A stretch of DNA of 64,000 nt, taken from positions 1-64,000 of the forward strand of contig NZ_JADPCH010000004.1 in the NCBI RefSeq assembly GCF_015670745.1, in the 5' to 3' direction. Shown here piece after piece: positions 1-10,250 of the stretch. Numbering within the stretch: position 1 is the stretch's first letter; the number at the start of each line of letters is the position of its first letter. The translations under genes were made by a program, and so were the position numbers. The notes beneath the pieces are model-generated. The model was not told the origin of the DNA, made no database searches, and saw only the letters and a list, made by a program, of their open reading frames with translations. Origin of the DNA: Collinsella aerofaciens. GTDB taxonomy: Bacteria > Actinomycetota > Coriobacteriia > Coriobacteriales > Coriobacteriaceae.

Positions 1-258
1 CAAATGGTTCGATGTCTGCCCGGATGCGACACTCGTAAGTGCCCATCCTCGCAGTATCCGGTTCTCAAGGTGCACGCTTTGCGGCTCATCCGGTCCGACC
101 GGGCCGCGCGGCAAGGAGATATATTGCCAGACCGGAGGGGCCCCGTGGGCGGGAATCTGGGCGTACACATTTCCTACACATTTTGTGATCCGACTAACGT
201 TTGCCAGCCGTTACCTACCGCTCGCCGAGCATCTCTTCTATATAAGGCAGTCTCATGG
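1..258. other. Left-edge region without a supportable gene
   Basis: No reading frame here shows a recognisable family or convincing start. It lies downstream of the phosphohexomutase gene. A short frame after that gene's stop, MRLPYIEEMLGER on the minus strand starting near 255, is too short to support. No tRNA-like cloverleaf could be completed around the GGTTCGAT at position 7. Part of a feature beyond the left edge may be present. Confidence 0.4.
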
Positions 259-1659
259 TTAAAGCGGATACGTCCCCCTAGCTAAAGCACAGCCAGCATC
301 GAGCAACTCATCACGCTCTTCCACCGAGAACCCCTCGGCGTAGACGCGCACCACTGGTTCGGTCCCGCTAGGACGGACCAGCAGCCACGTGTCATCCTCG
401 AATGCCAAACGCAAGCCATCCATATGACTAACGTTTTGCGGCACCTTGCCACAAATCGACTTGGGGTTTACGCCCGGCAGCAGGGTTCGTAACGTTTCGG
501 CATCTTCGGCCTCAAGGCGCAAATCCCGTCGACCGTAACTCGTCTTACCAAAACTGTCCTCGAGTTGGTCGACCAGAACGCCCAAAGGCGCGTCCGTCTT
601 TGCCATAAGCTCACACAGAATCAGACAGGCGAGGATTCCATCGCGCTCGGGCATATGCGCGGCGATGCCGATACCACCGGCTTCTTCGCCGCCTATGAGG
701 ACGCCGCCCTTTTTCATCTCCGCCGCTATATATTTGAAACCGACTGGTTTGACGGTCACGCGGCAGCCAAGCGCCTCGGCAATGCGACGCACGAGCGTCG
801 AGCATGAAAGATTGACGACGACGCGCCCCTCCAAATTACGAAATTGAACCAAGTCGCCCAAAACGAGCGCCATGATCTGATGCGGATGTATATATCTGCC
901 GCGCTCGTCAACCGCACCGATACGGTCGGCGTCGCCGTCGGTCACCAGACCAGCGCAAGCTCCGTCATCGATAACCGTGCGCTCGCAAGCGTCCACCCAA
1001 GGCTCAACGGGGTCGGGGCAGATATCTTCTTGGTCAGACGCCTGCCCGGCGTGAATCTCGTGCACCTCAACGCCAAGCTCGCGCAGCAAGTCGGCTAGAT
1101 AACCCTGGGCTGCGCCGCCCATGGGATCGACAACCACGCGCAGGTGCGCGTCGCGGATGGCTTCGGCATCGACAAACGATGCCACCGCCTGCATATAGTC
1201 AGGAATGATATCCGCGGTGCGATATTGCCCCTCGATCCCCATTGGCTCGGGAGCCATGGTCTCTTCGAGCTCTTCGATGACATCCTGGTTGGCGGTCGAG
1301 CCGTCACCCATGCGAATCTTGAGGCACAGATAACCCTGCGGATGATGGGACCCCGTCACCATGAGCGCGCCGCACGCCTCACCGTCATAAGCCGCCGCCC
1401 ACGTAAGGGCAGGGGTCGGAACAGGTCGCGAAGCGAGCACGGCGTCCAGCCCGTGCGCTGCTAGCACGCCCGCCGCGAGCTCAGCGAACTCGCTCGCCAG
1501 GGGCCGGGTGTCGAACCCTATATATACCGTTTTGCCCGGATTGGTCTTTTGCCACAACTCGCCGACGGCATCGGCGATACGGGCAACGTTATCGGCAGTG
1601 AAGTCCTCATCGACGCGAGCGCGCCAACCGTCAGTTCCAAAATGAATTATCGCGCACAC
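259..1659 (-). CDS. Phosphoglucomutase/phosphomannomutase family protein
   Basis: An alpha-D-phosphohexomutase of about 466 residues that moves phosphate between C1 and C6 of a hexose phosphate via a phosphoserine. The protein begins close to FGTDGWR, the usual N-terminal motif of the family. The phosphoserine loop TGSHHP is near residue 103, the metal-binding loop DGDADRIG is central, GGEEAGG is the sugar-binding loop, and RPSGTEP near the C-terminus binds phosphate. The frame is open to 1743, but the conserved motif begins just after a GTG at 1659 that has a GAGG nine bases upstream, so that start is preferred. TGSHHP in place of the usual TASHNP is a known type of variation. The substrate (glucose, mannose or glucosamine phosphate) cannot be told from sequence alone. 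It appears to be a single-gene unit. Confidence 0.85.
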   Translation of the reverse strand: MCAIIHFGTDGWRARVDEDFTADNVARIADAVGELWQKTNPGKTVYIGFDTRPLASEFAELAAGVLAAHGLDAVLASRPVPTPALTWAAAYDGEACGALMVTGSHHPQGYLCLKIRMGDGSTANQDVIEELEETMAPEPMGIEGQYRTADIIPDYMQAVASFVDAEAIRDAHLRVVVDPMGGAAQGYLADLLRELGVEVHEIHAGQASDQEDICPDPVEPWVDACERTVIDDGACAGLVTDGDADRIGAVDERGRYIHPHQIMALVLGDLVQFRNLEGRVVVNLSCSTLVRRIAEALGCRVTVKPVGFKYIAAEMKKGGVLIGGEEAGGIGIAAHMPERDGILACLILCELMAKTDAPLGVLVDQLEDSFGKTSYGRRDLRLEAEDAETLRTLLPGVNPKSICGKVPQNVSHMDGLRLAFEDDTWLLVRPSGTEPVVRVYAEGFSVEERDELLDAGCALARGTYPL

Positions 1660-1786
1660 GCGCAGACACCTCACAGTGTTTGGATCATGGTACGCATGGG
1701 GTATACCCGCAACACGCACTCGGCAACCTGCCGGCACCAGCATTCACCATTTGGGCAAATGCTGCCGAGGACATGCAGGCAATAAA

Positions 1787-1815
1787 AAAAAACCGCCCCG
1801 TATGGAGCGGTTTTG
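1787..1815 (-). terminator. Rho-independent terminator after mmuM
   Basis: Read on the minus strand, AAAACCGC and GCGGTTTT form a stem around a short loop, followed by a run of T. It begins just after the stop codon of the homocysteine methyltransferase gene and separates it from the phosphohexomutase gene. Confidence 0.75.
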
Positions 1816-1819
1816 CCCT

Positions 1820-2713
1820 TTATATATCGAGCGCCTCGGCCATCGCTGCCGTAGTGATTGCCGTGGTTCCGCAGCAACTGCCCACCATTGCGGCACCGGC
1901 ATGTCTCCATTCGATGCATGCGCGCGCGAAAGCTTCGGGGTTCTCGTGCCATACGGGGCCATCCTGAGTCTGGACCGGATCGCCTACGTTGGGACGCACC
2001 GTGACGGGAGTAGTCGCCGATGCAACCATCCTGGGCACCGCCGCGTTCGCGGCCGCAAGCGAACAGCAATTAACACCAATCGAGTTTGCGCCGTGTTTTT
2101 CGGCGTACAAAACGGCTGCCTCGATGTTGAGGCCATCGCCCAGCAGGTCGCCTTTATCGTCAACGACAAAACTCACCAGAACAGGCATGCCGTCGGCGGC
2201 ATCTCGGGCGCCGGCAAGCATGGGCTGCAGATTACGGATAGACGTCACCGTCTCGATCAGCAGACCGTCAACACCAGCATTGAGCAAGGCGTGCGCCTGT
2301 TCGCGCGCAATGCCGCGGATTTCACGATACTCGACAGAGTCCTCGGCAAACCACTCAATACCGATCGGGCCCATCGAGCCCAGCAGTAGCTGAGGGTGCG
2401 CCTGGCGGGCATCGTCGACGGCCCCGCGATTGACCTCCGCCACGGACGGCGCAATCTGGTCGTGCTTGAGGGCATAGCTCGATGCCTGAAAGGTATTGGT
2501 AATGAGCACCTGCGCGCCGGCGGCGACATACAAGCGATGGATACGAGAAACGGTCTGCGGCTCTGCCAGATTCCAAAACGCCGGTGGAATGTCGGCGGCA
2601 TCGTACTCACTCAACAAAACACTGCCCATGGGGCCCTGCGCCAACAAGGTCTCGCTCGACAAGCGGCGCGTAAGTTCCTCGGCACCAAAGCGGTTGTAAT
2701 AACTCGTATCCAT
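1820..2713 (-). CDS. mmuM: Homocysteine S-methyltransferase
   Basis: A 297-residue, single-domain, cobalamin-independent enzyme that makes methionine by transferring a methyl group from S-methylmethionine (or SAM) to homocysteine. Its length matches the MmuM family. The zinc-binding cysteines are visible in GVNCCS (about residue 211) and the C-terminal GSCCGTT. The N-terminal GPMGSVL and the TNTF segment are typical of the homocysteine-binding barrel. It lies 10 bp behind the DtxR-family gene on the same strand, so the two are probably cotranscribed. There is no methylmethionine permease next to it. Confidence 0.9.
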   Translation of the reverse strand: MDTSYYNRFGAEELTRRLSSETLLAQGPMGSVLLSEYDAADIPPAFWNLAEPQTVSRIHRLYVAAGAQVLITNTFQASSYALKHDQIAPSVAEVNRGAVDDARQAHPQLLLGSMGPIGIEWFAEDSVEYREIRGIAREQAHALLNAGVDGLLIETVTSIRNLQPMLAGARDAADGMPVLVSFVVDDKGDLLGDGLNIEAAVLYAEKHGANSIGVNCCSLAAANAAVPRMVASATTPVTVRPNVGDPVQTQDGPVWHENPEAFARACIEWRHAGAAMVGSCCGTTAITTAAMAEALDI

Positions 2714-2723
2714 ATATATCCCG

Positions 2724-3146
2724 CTATTCCTCGACGCTGATTCCCTGCTTTTCGAGATAGGCGAGCCAGCGGCTCATCGTGTCCTCGGATAGCGCATGCT
2801 CCATCATGCAGGCCTCGGAATCGGCTCGCTCAAATTCGACACCGAGCTCCTGAACCAAAAACGTGCGGATGAGGCGATGACGGTACCAGATAGCCGTGCC
2901 AACCTCGCGGCCGCGATCGGTCAGGATCACCTTGCCGTAGTGCGATTGCTCGACAAGCTCGGATGCCTTGAGAGCCGAAACCGCTTTATTGACCGATGCC
3001 TTGGAGACGCCAAGGCGCTGCGCGATGTCGACCGATCGAACGCCGTTGGTTTCCCCCTCTTCGCTTTCAATGCGAACCATGCACTCCAAGTAGTCTTCGT
3101 TCGCCACCGTCAGATGTAGTTCGCGCGAGCTATTTGTCGTATCCAT
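2724..3146 (-). CDS. DtxR/MntR-family metal-dependent repressor
   Basis: A 140-residue regulator. A winged helix-turn-helix at residues 15-75 contains DIAQRLGVSKASVNKAVSAL. The dimerisation/metal-binding region follows, with GTAIWYRHRLIRTFL and the metal-ligand-like segment CMMEHALSE. It lacks the C-terminal SH3 domain of DtxR itself, which is the MntR-like short form. The ATG at 3146 is preferred over one 21 bases upstream because AAGGGA and GGAAG precede it. It is transcribed divergently from pepT and precedes mmuM. Manganese or iron is the likely co-repressor, but the sequence does not decide which. Confidence 0.8.
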   Translation of the reverse strand: MDTTNSSRELHLTVANEDYLECMVRIESEEGETNGVRSVDIAQRLGVSKASVNKAVSALKASELVEQSHYGKVILTDRGREVGTAIWYRHRLIRTFLVQELGVEFERADSEACMMEHALSEDTMSRWLAYLEKQGISVEE

Positions 3147-3200
3147 GATCTTCCGTCCCTTCTGCATTCAATGGCTGATTCTACCCCATCCAAGCGTCGC

Positions 3201-3218
3201 GGTATGCCGTGGCATACC
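3201..3218. promoter_or_regulatory. Perfect 18-bp palindrome, candidate operator
   Basis: GGTATGCC-GT-GGCATACC is a perfect inverted repeat in the gap between the divergent DtxR-family gene and pepT. Its position suits an operator for the neighbouring regulator. It does not match the textbook MntR box, so the assignment is by position only. Confidence 0.45.
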
Positions 3219-3266
3219 GTGCTAGAGTTCTTGTTGCACACGACGACCAAGATTGGAGCGGTCTTT

Positions 3267-4514
3267 ATGGAAAACACCACCACGAACCCCGATGTCCTCG
3301 AGCGCTTTTTGCGCTACGTCCAGATCAACACGCAGTCCGAGGATGCAAACTGCGACCAGGTACCCTCGAGCGCCGTTCAGTTTGACCTTGCCAACGTGCT
3401 GGCTGAAGAGCTGCGCGAGCTTGGTGCGGAAGATGCCCACGTGACCGAGCACGCCTATGTCTGCGCGCATATCCCCGCAAGTGCGGGCGCTGAGGACAAG
3501 CCCGCCCTGGGCCTGATCGCCCATCTCGACACCACCGAAGTTGCACCGGGTGCCGGCGTGAAACCGCACATCGTACACTACGAAGGCGGCGACCTGGTCT
3601 GCGGCACGGTTGACGGTAAGCCCGTTGCCATGAGTACCGCCAAGCTTCCCGCCCTGAACGACCTCGCAGGTGAGGACCTGGTCTGCAGCGATGGCACCAC
3701 GCTGCTGGGCGCGGACGACAAGGCAGGCGTCGCCGAGATCATGTCGCTTGTCGCGCGTATCGCTCAGGACCCTTCTCTGCCCCATCCCGCACTCGGCATT
3801 TGCTTCTGCCCTGACGAGGAGATCGGCCACGGAGCCGAGCTGTTGGATATCGATACCTTTGGCTGCAAGTACGCCTACACGGTCGACGGCGGCCCCATCG
3901 GCGAGCTGGAGTGGGAGTGCTTTAACGCCGCCGAGGCGACCGTCCGCTTTGAGGGCCAGTCCATCCACCCAGGCGACGCCAAGGGCCGCATGGTCAACGC
4001 GGGCAATCTGTTCTGCGATTTCAATGCCCTGCTCCCCTACGAGCAGCGTCCGGAATACACCGAGGGCTACGAGGGCTTCTATCACCTTGAGGGCGTCTCG
4101 GCAACGGTCGACCATGCCACGGCGCGCTATATCGTTCGCGACCACGACGCGGCAAAGTTCCAGCAGAAGCTCGAGCTGATGGATGCCGCCGCAGCACTGC
4201 TCAACCAGCGCCTGGGTGAGGAACTCGTAACAGTCGAGATTAAGCACCAGTACCGCAACATGGCCGAGATCGTGCGTGACTACCCGGAGCTTATCGATAT
4301 CGCCAAGGAAGCCTACCTTACCTGCGGCATTGAGCCCCAGGTGCTGCCGATTCGCGGTGGTACTGACGGTGCGCAGCTGTCGTTCCGCGGTCTGCCCTGC
4401 CCCAACCTTTCCACCGGCGGCTATTGCTACCACGGCGTCAACGAGTTCGTCCCGGTCAGTTCGCTCGTCAAGATGACCGACGTCCTGCAGGAGCTCGTCG
4501 CCCGCTTTGCATAA
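3267..4514 (+). CDS. pepT: Peptidase T (tripeptide aminopeptidase)
   Basis: A 415-residue M20B dizinc exopeptidase that removes N-terminal residues from tripeptides in the cytoplasm. Zinc ligands and catalytic residues are visible: AHLDTT (His86, Asp88), GADDKAG (Asp near 150), the Glu pair in CPDEEIGHG (about 184-185), and a C-terminal H in YCYHGVNEF. Length and order match PepT throughout. The frame is open upstream to 3171, but the family alignment starts at the ATG at 3267, which has GGAG ten bases upstream. It ends just before a strong terminator and forms a monocistronic unit. Confidence 0.93.
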   Translation: MENTTTNPDVLERFLRYVQINTQSEDANCDQVPSSAVQFDLANVLAEELRELGAEDAHVTEHAYVCAHIPASAGAEDKPALGLIAHLDTTEVAPGAGVKPHIVHYEGGDLVCGTVDGKPVAMSTAKLPALNDLAGEDLVCSDGTTLLGADDKAGVAEIMSLVARIAQDPSLPHPALGICFCPDEEIGHGAELLDIDTFGCKYAYTVDGGPIGELEWECFNAAEATVRFEGQSIHPGDAKGRMVNAGNLFCDFNALLPYEQRPEYTEGYEGFYHLEGVSATVDHATARYIVRDHDAAKFQQKLELMDAAAALLNQRLGEELVTVEIKHQYRNMAEIVRDYPELIDIAKEAYLTCGIEPQVLPIRGGTDGAQLSFRGLPCPNLSTGGYCYHGVNEFVPVSSLVKMTDVLQELVARFA

Positions 4515-4540
4515 GCCTGGCTGCATAAGCCCAAAAGACG

Positions 4541-4580
4541 AATCGCCCCGTCCTCAACCGAAAACGGGGCGATTTTTTTT
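4541..4580 (+). terminator. Rho-independent terminator after pepT
   Basis: AATCGCCCCGT and ACGGGGCGATT form a long GC-rich stem followed by eight T on the plus strand, 26 bases after the pepT stop. Confidence 0.9.
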
Positions 4581-4642
4581 GCTGCAACGAGAACAGGTTG
4601 ACGCACGCCAGCCTCTTAACGCAAGGAGTGTCCCAAACTGCC

Positions 4643-4866
4643 GGCACATAAGGAACGTCCCCAAGTGCCAAGTGGACTACCCAACTGCAAGTGACGACAT
4701 CGCTGGTTGAATCAACGTCAGCGAGCGACGTCCAGAGCGAACAAGTTGGCATGAAAAAGGCAGGGCATTGACCTTCTGGTCATGCCCTGCCTTTTGAATG
4801 ACAAATTGTCGCTCTGGGCGGCGCGCAGCGTCGAGCCGTTACGCGGGCTAGTAAGCCCGCGTAACT
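4643..4866 (+). repeat. Composite structured intergenic element, copy A
   Basis: This copy begins with a small hairpin (GGCAC ... GTGCC around a loop containing GAACGTCCCCA). A long imperfect hairpin follows from about 4704. Its inner stem is AAAAGGCAGGGCAT/ATGCCCTGCCTTTT and its tip is GACC-TTCT-GGTC with one bulged T. Then come GCAGCGTCG and a terminal hairpin GTTACGCGGGCT/AGCCCGCGTAAC ending at 4865. The stop codon of the minus-strand LCP gene starts two bases later. A degenerate second GTCCC-type box lies at about 4621-4636. The same architecture recurs at 20294, 36816 and 43865. Confidence 0.8.
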
Positions 4867-6102
4867 CTAATAGTTGGCCTCGTAGCCGTTACCGTCGCCG
4901 GTGGGCTCTTCGTAGTAGTCCGAATCGCTCGAATCGCCTGAGTCATCGGAATCGTCAGAGCTGACCGATGAAGTTGCGGTACCGTTTGCGTAGTCGTCAG
5001 ACGTGTTGTTGTTCAGGTCGCCGATCGTAGAGCTGGAACCGTCGGAAAGACCCATGGTGTTGGGACCCTTGGGGTCCTTGCCGGCATCGACGCGCTCCAT
5101 CATTTCCTTGAGCTCGTCCTCGTAGACAAAGACGTAGCTCACACCGTCGATCATGGTGCTGTCGTCGGCGTACGAGGGCAGGTTGGCCGAGTAGATACCG
5201 TCGACATCCATACCGCGCATGGCGTTGACCGTAGCCACGATATCCTGAACGCTCATATCGGTTACGAGCATATCGGACAGCGAATTAACCAGGCCAAAGA
5301 TCTTCGTGGCATCGAAGTTATTGAGAATCTGGTTGGCAAGGGCGCCAAGCACCTGACGCTGGTGGCGCATGCGCGTGTAATCGCCGTCGGCATAGGTGTA
5401 GCGGCAGCGGGCATAGGTAAGGGCGGTGGCACCGTCCATATGCTGCTGGCCAGCGGTAATCTTAATATCCAGGTGCTCGGGGTCGTCAACATCATCGGTT
5501 GCGTTAATGTCGATACCGCCAACCGAATCAATCAGCGCCTGCATACCGTCGAAGCTGACCTCGGCATAGTGGGAAATCTGAACACCGCACAGCTCGTTGA
5601 CCGCCTCGACCATGGCCTCGGCGCCGCCAACGGTATGGCAGGCGTTGATCTTCATGGTCTCGCCCTTGTACTCGACCTTGGTGTCGCGCGGAACGGAAAT
5701 GAGCGTCGCCTGCTTTTGCGTGGGGTCGATGCGTGCCAGGATAATCGAGTCGGCACGATACGTATCCTCGCCCGAACGGCCGTCGGTGCCAAGAAGCAGC
5801 ACGTAGAACGGATCCTTTGCCTCATCGGTGTCAACCAGAACCCGACGCAGATTGTCGGTAATGACATTAGAATCGCCGAGCTTGCCCATAATGGTGGCAA
5901 ACCACAGGCCGGCAGCGGTAGTGGCACTCAGCAGCACGCCAAGCACGACAATGAGCGCGACGTGACGAATCGTGTGGCTACGACGACGTTGGCGAGCGCG
6001 CTCGGAATAGCGAGCCACGTTATCGCGACTGTAGATCTTGGCCTGCGCACCAGTTGAGGGTCTTCGGGCGGTGGTATCCGCGAGGGGCTTTTTATTAAAC
6101 AT
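4867..6102 (-). CDS. LytR-CpsA-Psr (LCP) family cell-wall ligase
   Basis: A 411-residue membrane protein that probably attaches a glycopolymer to peptidoglycan on the outer face of the membrane. It has a basic cytoplasmic N-terminus and one transmembrane segment at about residues 47-72. The LCP domain follows, with LLLGTDGRSGEDTYRADSI, the Arg-rich ISVPRDTKV segment, YARCRYTYADGDYTRMRHQ and the NACHTVGG segment typical of the family. The last 60 or so residues are low-complexity Ser/Asp/Gly. The ATG at 6102 is preferred over a TTG two codons upstream. It lies 12 bp behind murA on the same strand, so cotranscription is likely. Its stop codon abuts repeat copy A. Confidence 0.88.
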   Translation of the reverse strand: MFNKKPLADTTARRPSTGAQAKIYSRDNVARYSERARQRRRSHTIRHVALIVVLGVLLSATTAAGLWFATIMGKLGDSNVITDNLRRVLVDTDEAKDPFYVLLLGTDGRSGEDTYRADSIILARIDPTQKQATLISVPRDTKVEYKGETMKINACHTVGGAEAMVEAVNELCGVQISHYAEVSFDGMQALIDSVGGIDINATDDVDDPEHLDIKITAGQQHMDGATALTYARCRYTYADGDYTRMRHQRQVLGALANQILNNFDATKIFGLVNSLSDMLVTDMSVQDIVATVNAMRGMDVDGIYSANLPSYADDSTMIDGVSYVFVYEDELKEMMERVDAGKDPKGPNTMGLSDGSSSTIGDLNNNTSDDYANGTATSSVSSDDSDDSGDSSDSDYYEEPTGDGNGYEANY

Positions 6103-6114
6103 AGGCAACCTGTA

Positions 6115-7398
6115 TTAGTAGATGACGGGATCGGGAACGGTAGCACGCTCGACATGCGCGCCGAGCGCCTGCAGCTTTTCGACAAACTGCTCGTAGCCGC
6201 GCTTGATGTGATGAATAGCCGAAACCTCGGTCGTCCCGTCGGCGATCAAGCCCGCTACGACGAGGGCCGCTCCGCCACGCAGATCGGGCGAGGTAACCTG
6301 TGCACCCGAGAAGCCCTTGACGCCATGAATCATGGCATGATGGCTCTCGATACGAATGTCGGCACCCATGCGCACCAGCTCAGAGGCAAACATAAAGCGA
6401 TTCTCGAAGATGTTCTCGGTGATAACGGAGCTACCATCGGCAAGGGCGGAGAGTACCATAATCTGCGCCTGCATGTCCGTCGGGAAGCCGGGGAACGGAA
6501 GCGTCTGGATGTCGACCGGCTTGATACGCTCGGCACGGTTTACATGGACGCCGTCGTCGGTACGCTCGCAATCGATGCCCATAAGCTCCATCTTCTTGAG
6601 CACCATGCCCAAGTGAATGGGGCAAAAGCCCGTGACATCGACACCGCGATCGTCGGCCATCAGCGCACCGGCAACGATAAAGGTACCGGCCTCGATGCGG
6701 TCGCCCACCACGCGATGGGTAACGGGATGGAGCTCTTCCACACCTTCGATAGTCACGACGGGCGTACCGGCGCCAACAATCTTGGCGCCCATCTCGTTGA
6801 GCATGTTGGCGAGATCGACGATCTCGGGCTCGCGGGCGGCATTGTCGATAACCGTGGTGCCCTTCGCGCGCACGGATGCCATAATGAGGTTCTCGGTCGC
6901 ACCGACACTGGCGAACTCGAGCGTGACGGTGGTACCGCGCAGACCTTGGGGCGCATTAGCGTTGATGTAGCCGTGGGCGGTATCGAACTCAACGCCCAGG
7001 GCCTCAAGACCAAGAATGTGCATATCGATCTTGCGAGCACCCAGGTTGCAGCCGCCCGGCATGGCGATCTTGGCGCGATGGAAGCGACCCAGCAGGGGTC
7101 CCATCACGGCGGTGGAAGCACGCATCTTGGCAACGAGCTCGTAGGGGGCCTCCCAAGAATCGACCTGAGAGGTATCAATCTCGAGCGTGTGCTCGTCGAG
7201 AACATCGATCGTAGCGCCCATGCCCTTGAGCACCTTGCCCATCACGTGGACATCGGAAATATCGGGCACGTTCTGCAGCGTCGTCTTGCCCGGCGCCAGA
7301 AGCGTTGCCGCCATGAGTTTGAGTGCGGAGTTCTTGGCGCCCGAAACGGGCACGGAGCCTCCGATGGCGTGGCCACCCTCAACGCGGATAATATCCAA
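6115..7398 (-). CDS. murA: UDP-N-acetylglucosamine 1-carboxyvinyltransferase
   Basis: A 427-residue enzyme that transfers enolpyruvate from PEP to UDP-GlcNAc, the first committed step of peptidoglycan synthesis. The Lys-Asn pair of the active site is in SGAKNSALK (about residues 20-28). The fosfomycin-sensitive loop keeps its cysteine in MPGGCNLGARKID (about residues 110-122), and the catalytic Asp is in FPTDMQAQ. Length is standard. AAGGG precedes the ATG. An atp terminator lies immediately upstream, so murA likely has its own promoter or depends on readthrough. It heads a unit with the LCP gene. Confidence 0.95.
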   Translation of the reverse strand: MDIIRVEGGHAIGGSVPVSGAKNSALKLMAATLLAPGKTTLQNVPDISDVHVMGKVLKGMGATIDVLDEHTLEIDTSQVDSWEAPYELVAKMRASTAVMGPLLGRFHRAKIAMPGGCNLGARKIDMHILGLEALGVEFDTAHGYINANAPQGLRGTTVTLEFASVGATENLIMASVRAKGTTVIDNAAREPEIVDLANMLNEMGAKIVGAGTPVVTIEGVEELHPVTHRVVGDRIEAGTFIVAGALMADDRGVDVTGFCPIHLGMVLKKMELMGIDCERTDDGVHVNRAERIKPVDIQTLPFPGFPTDMQAQIMVLSALADGSSVITENIFENRFMFASELVRMGADIRIESHHAMIHGVKGFSGAQVTSPDLRGGAALVVAGLIADGTTEVSAIHHIKRGYEQFVEKLQALGAHVERATVPDPVIY

Positions 7399-7411
7399 GG
7401 TCTACCCTTTC

Positions 7412-7450
7412 AAAAAGCATGCCCGGGATGGCTGAGCCATCCCGGGCATG
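7412..7450 (-). terminator. Rho-independent terminator of the atp operon
   Basis: On the minus strand, ATGCCCGGGATGG and CCATCCCGGGCAT form a long perfect stem around a four-base loop, followed by C and five T. It sits between atpC and murA. Confidence 0.9.
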
Positions 7451-7486
7451 ATGTGTTCGCAAATGGTCGAACGCTAAATCGTTTGA

Positions 7487-7879
7487 CTATTGGGCAAGCT
7501 TGAGCTTACACCATGCGATTTCATTATAGAGGTAGGCGCGGCGTGCATCATCCTCCGACAAATTACCCAGCTTCTCTTCAAAACCTTGAATATCAGCTTT
7601 AAGCTTGTCGGCATCGACGGTCGCCAAATCGCAAGCGCGCTCGGCGAGAACGGTCACGACATCGTCCGCAACCTGGGCATAGCCGCCGGCCACGGCAAAC
7701 GTGTGGTCAACAGTGCCCATGGCCTTATCGGAAACGCGAACGTAACCGCGGTCGATCGTGCAGATCTCGCTGGAGTGAGCAGGCAGGACGCCAAACTCGC
7801 CATCCGTGGACGGAATCGACACAAACGCAGCGTCGCCCTCATAGGCGCAGCTCACGGGGCACACGATGCGGATACGCAT
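7487..7879 (-). CDS. atpC: F1F0 ATP synthase epsilon subunit
   Basis: A 130-residue subunit, last in the operon. The N-terminal beta-barrel domain carries the GEFGVLPAHS motif shared by F1 epsilon subunits, followed by the short C-terminal helical hairpin (residues about 85-130) that can inhibit hydrolysis. It begins three bases after the atpD stop and is followed by a terminator, which supports its place as the 3'-most gene of the operon. Confidence 0.92.
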   Translation of the reverse strand: MRIRIVCPVSCAYEGDAAFVSIPSTDGEFGVLPAHSSEICTIDRGYVRVSDKAMGTVDHTFAVAGGYAQVADDVVTVLAERACDLATVDADKLKADIQGFEEKLGNLSEDDARRAYLYNEIAWCKLKLAQ

Positions 7880-7882
7880 AAC

Positions 7883-10245
<2,363 letters not shown>

Positions 10246-10250
10246 GGGGC

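Noticed and set aside
1-30. GGTTCGATGTCTGCC as the T-arm of a tRNA gene
   Set aside because: The pairing arm and acceptor stem could not be completed within the window.
4704-4866. Composite element as a simple transcription terminator
   Set aside because: Copies C and D lack a T run after the inner stem, and the tip, bulge, GCAGCGTCG box and terminal hairpin are conserved beyond what termination needs. Termination may still be one effect of copies A and B.
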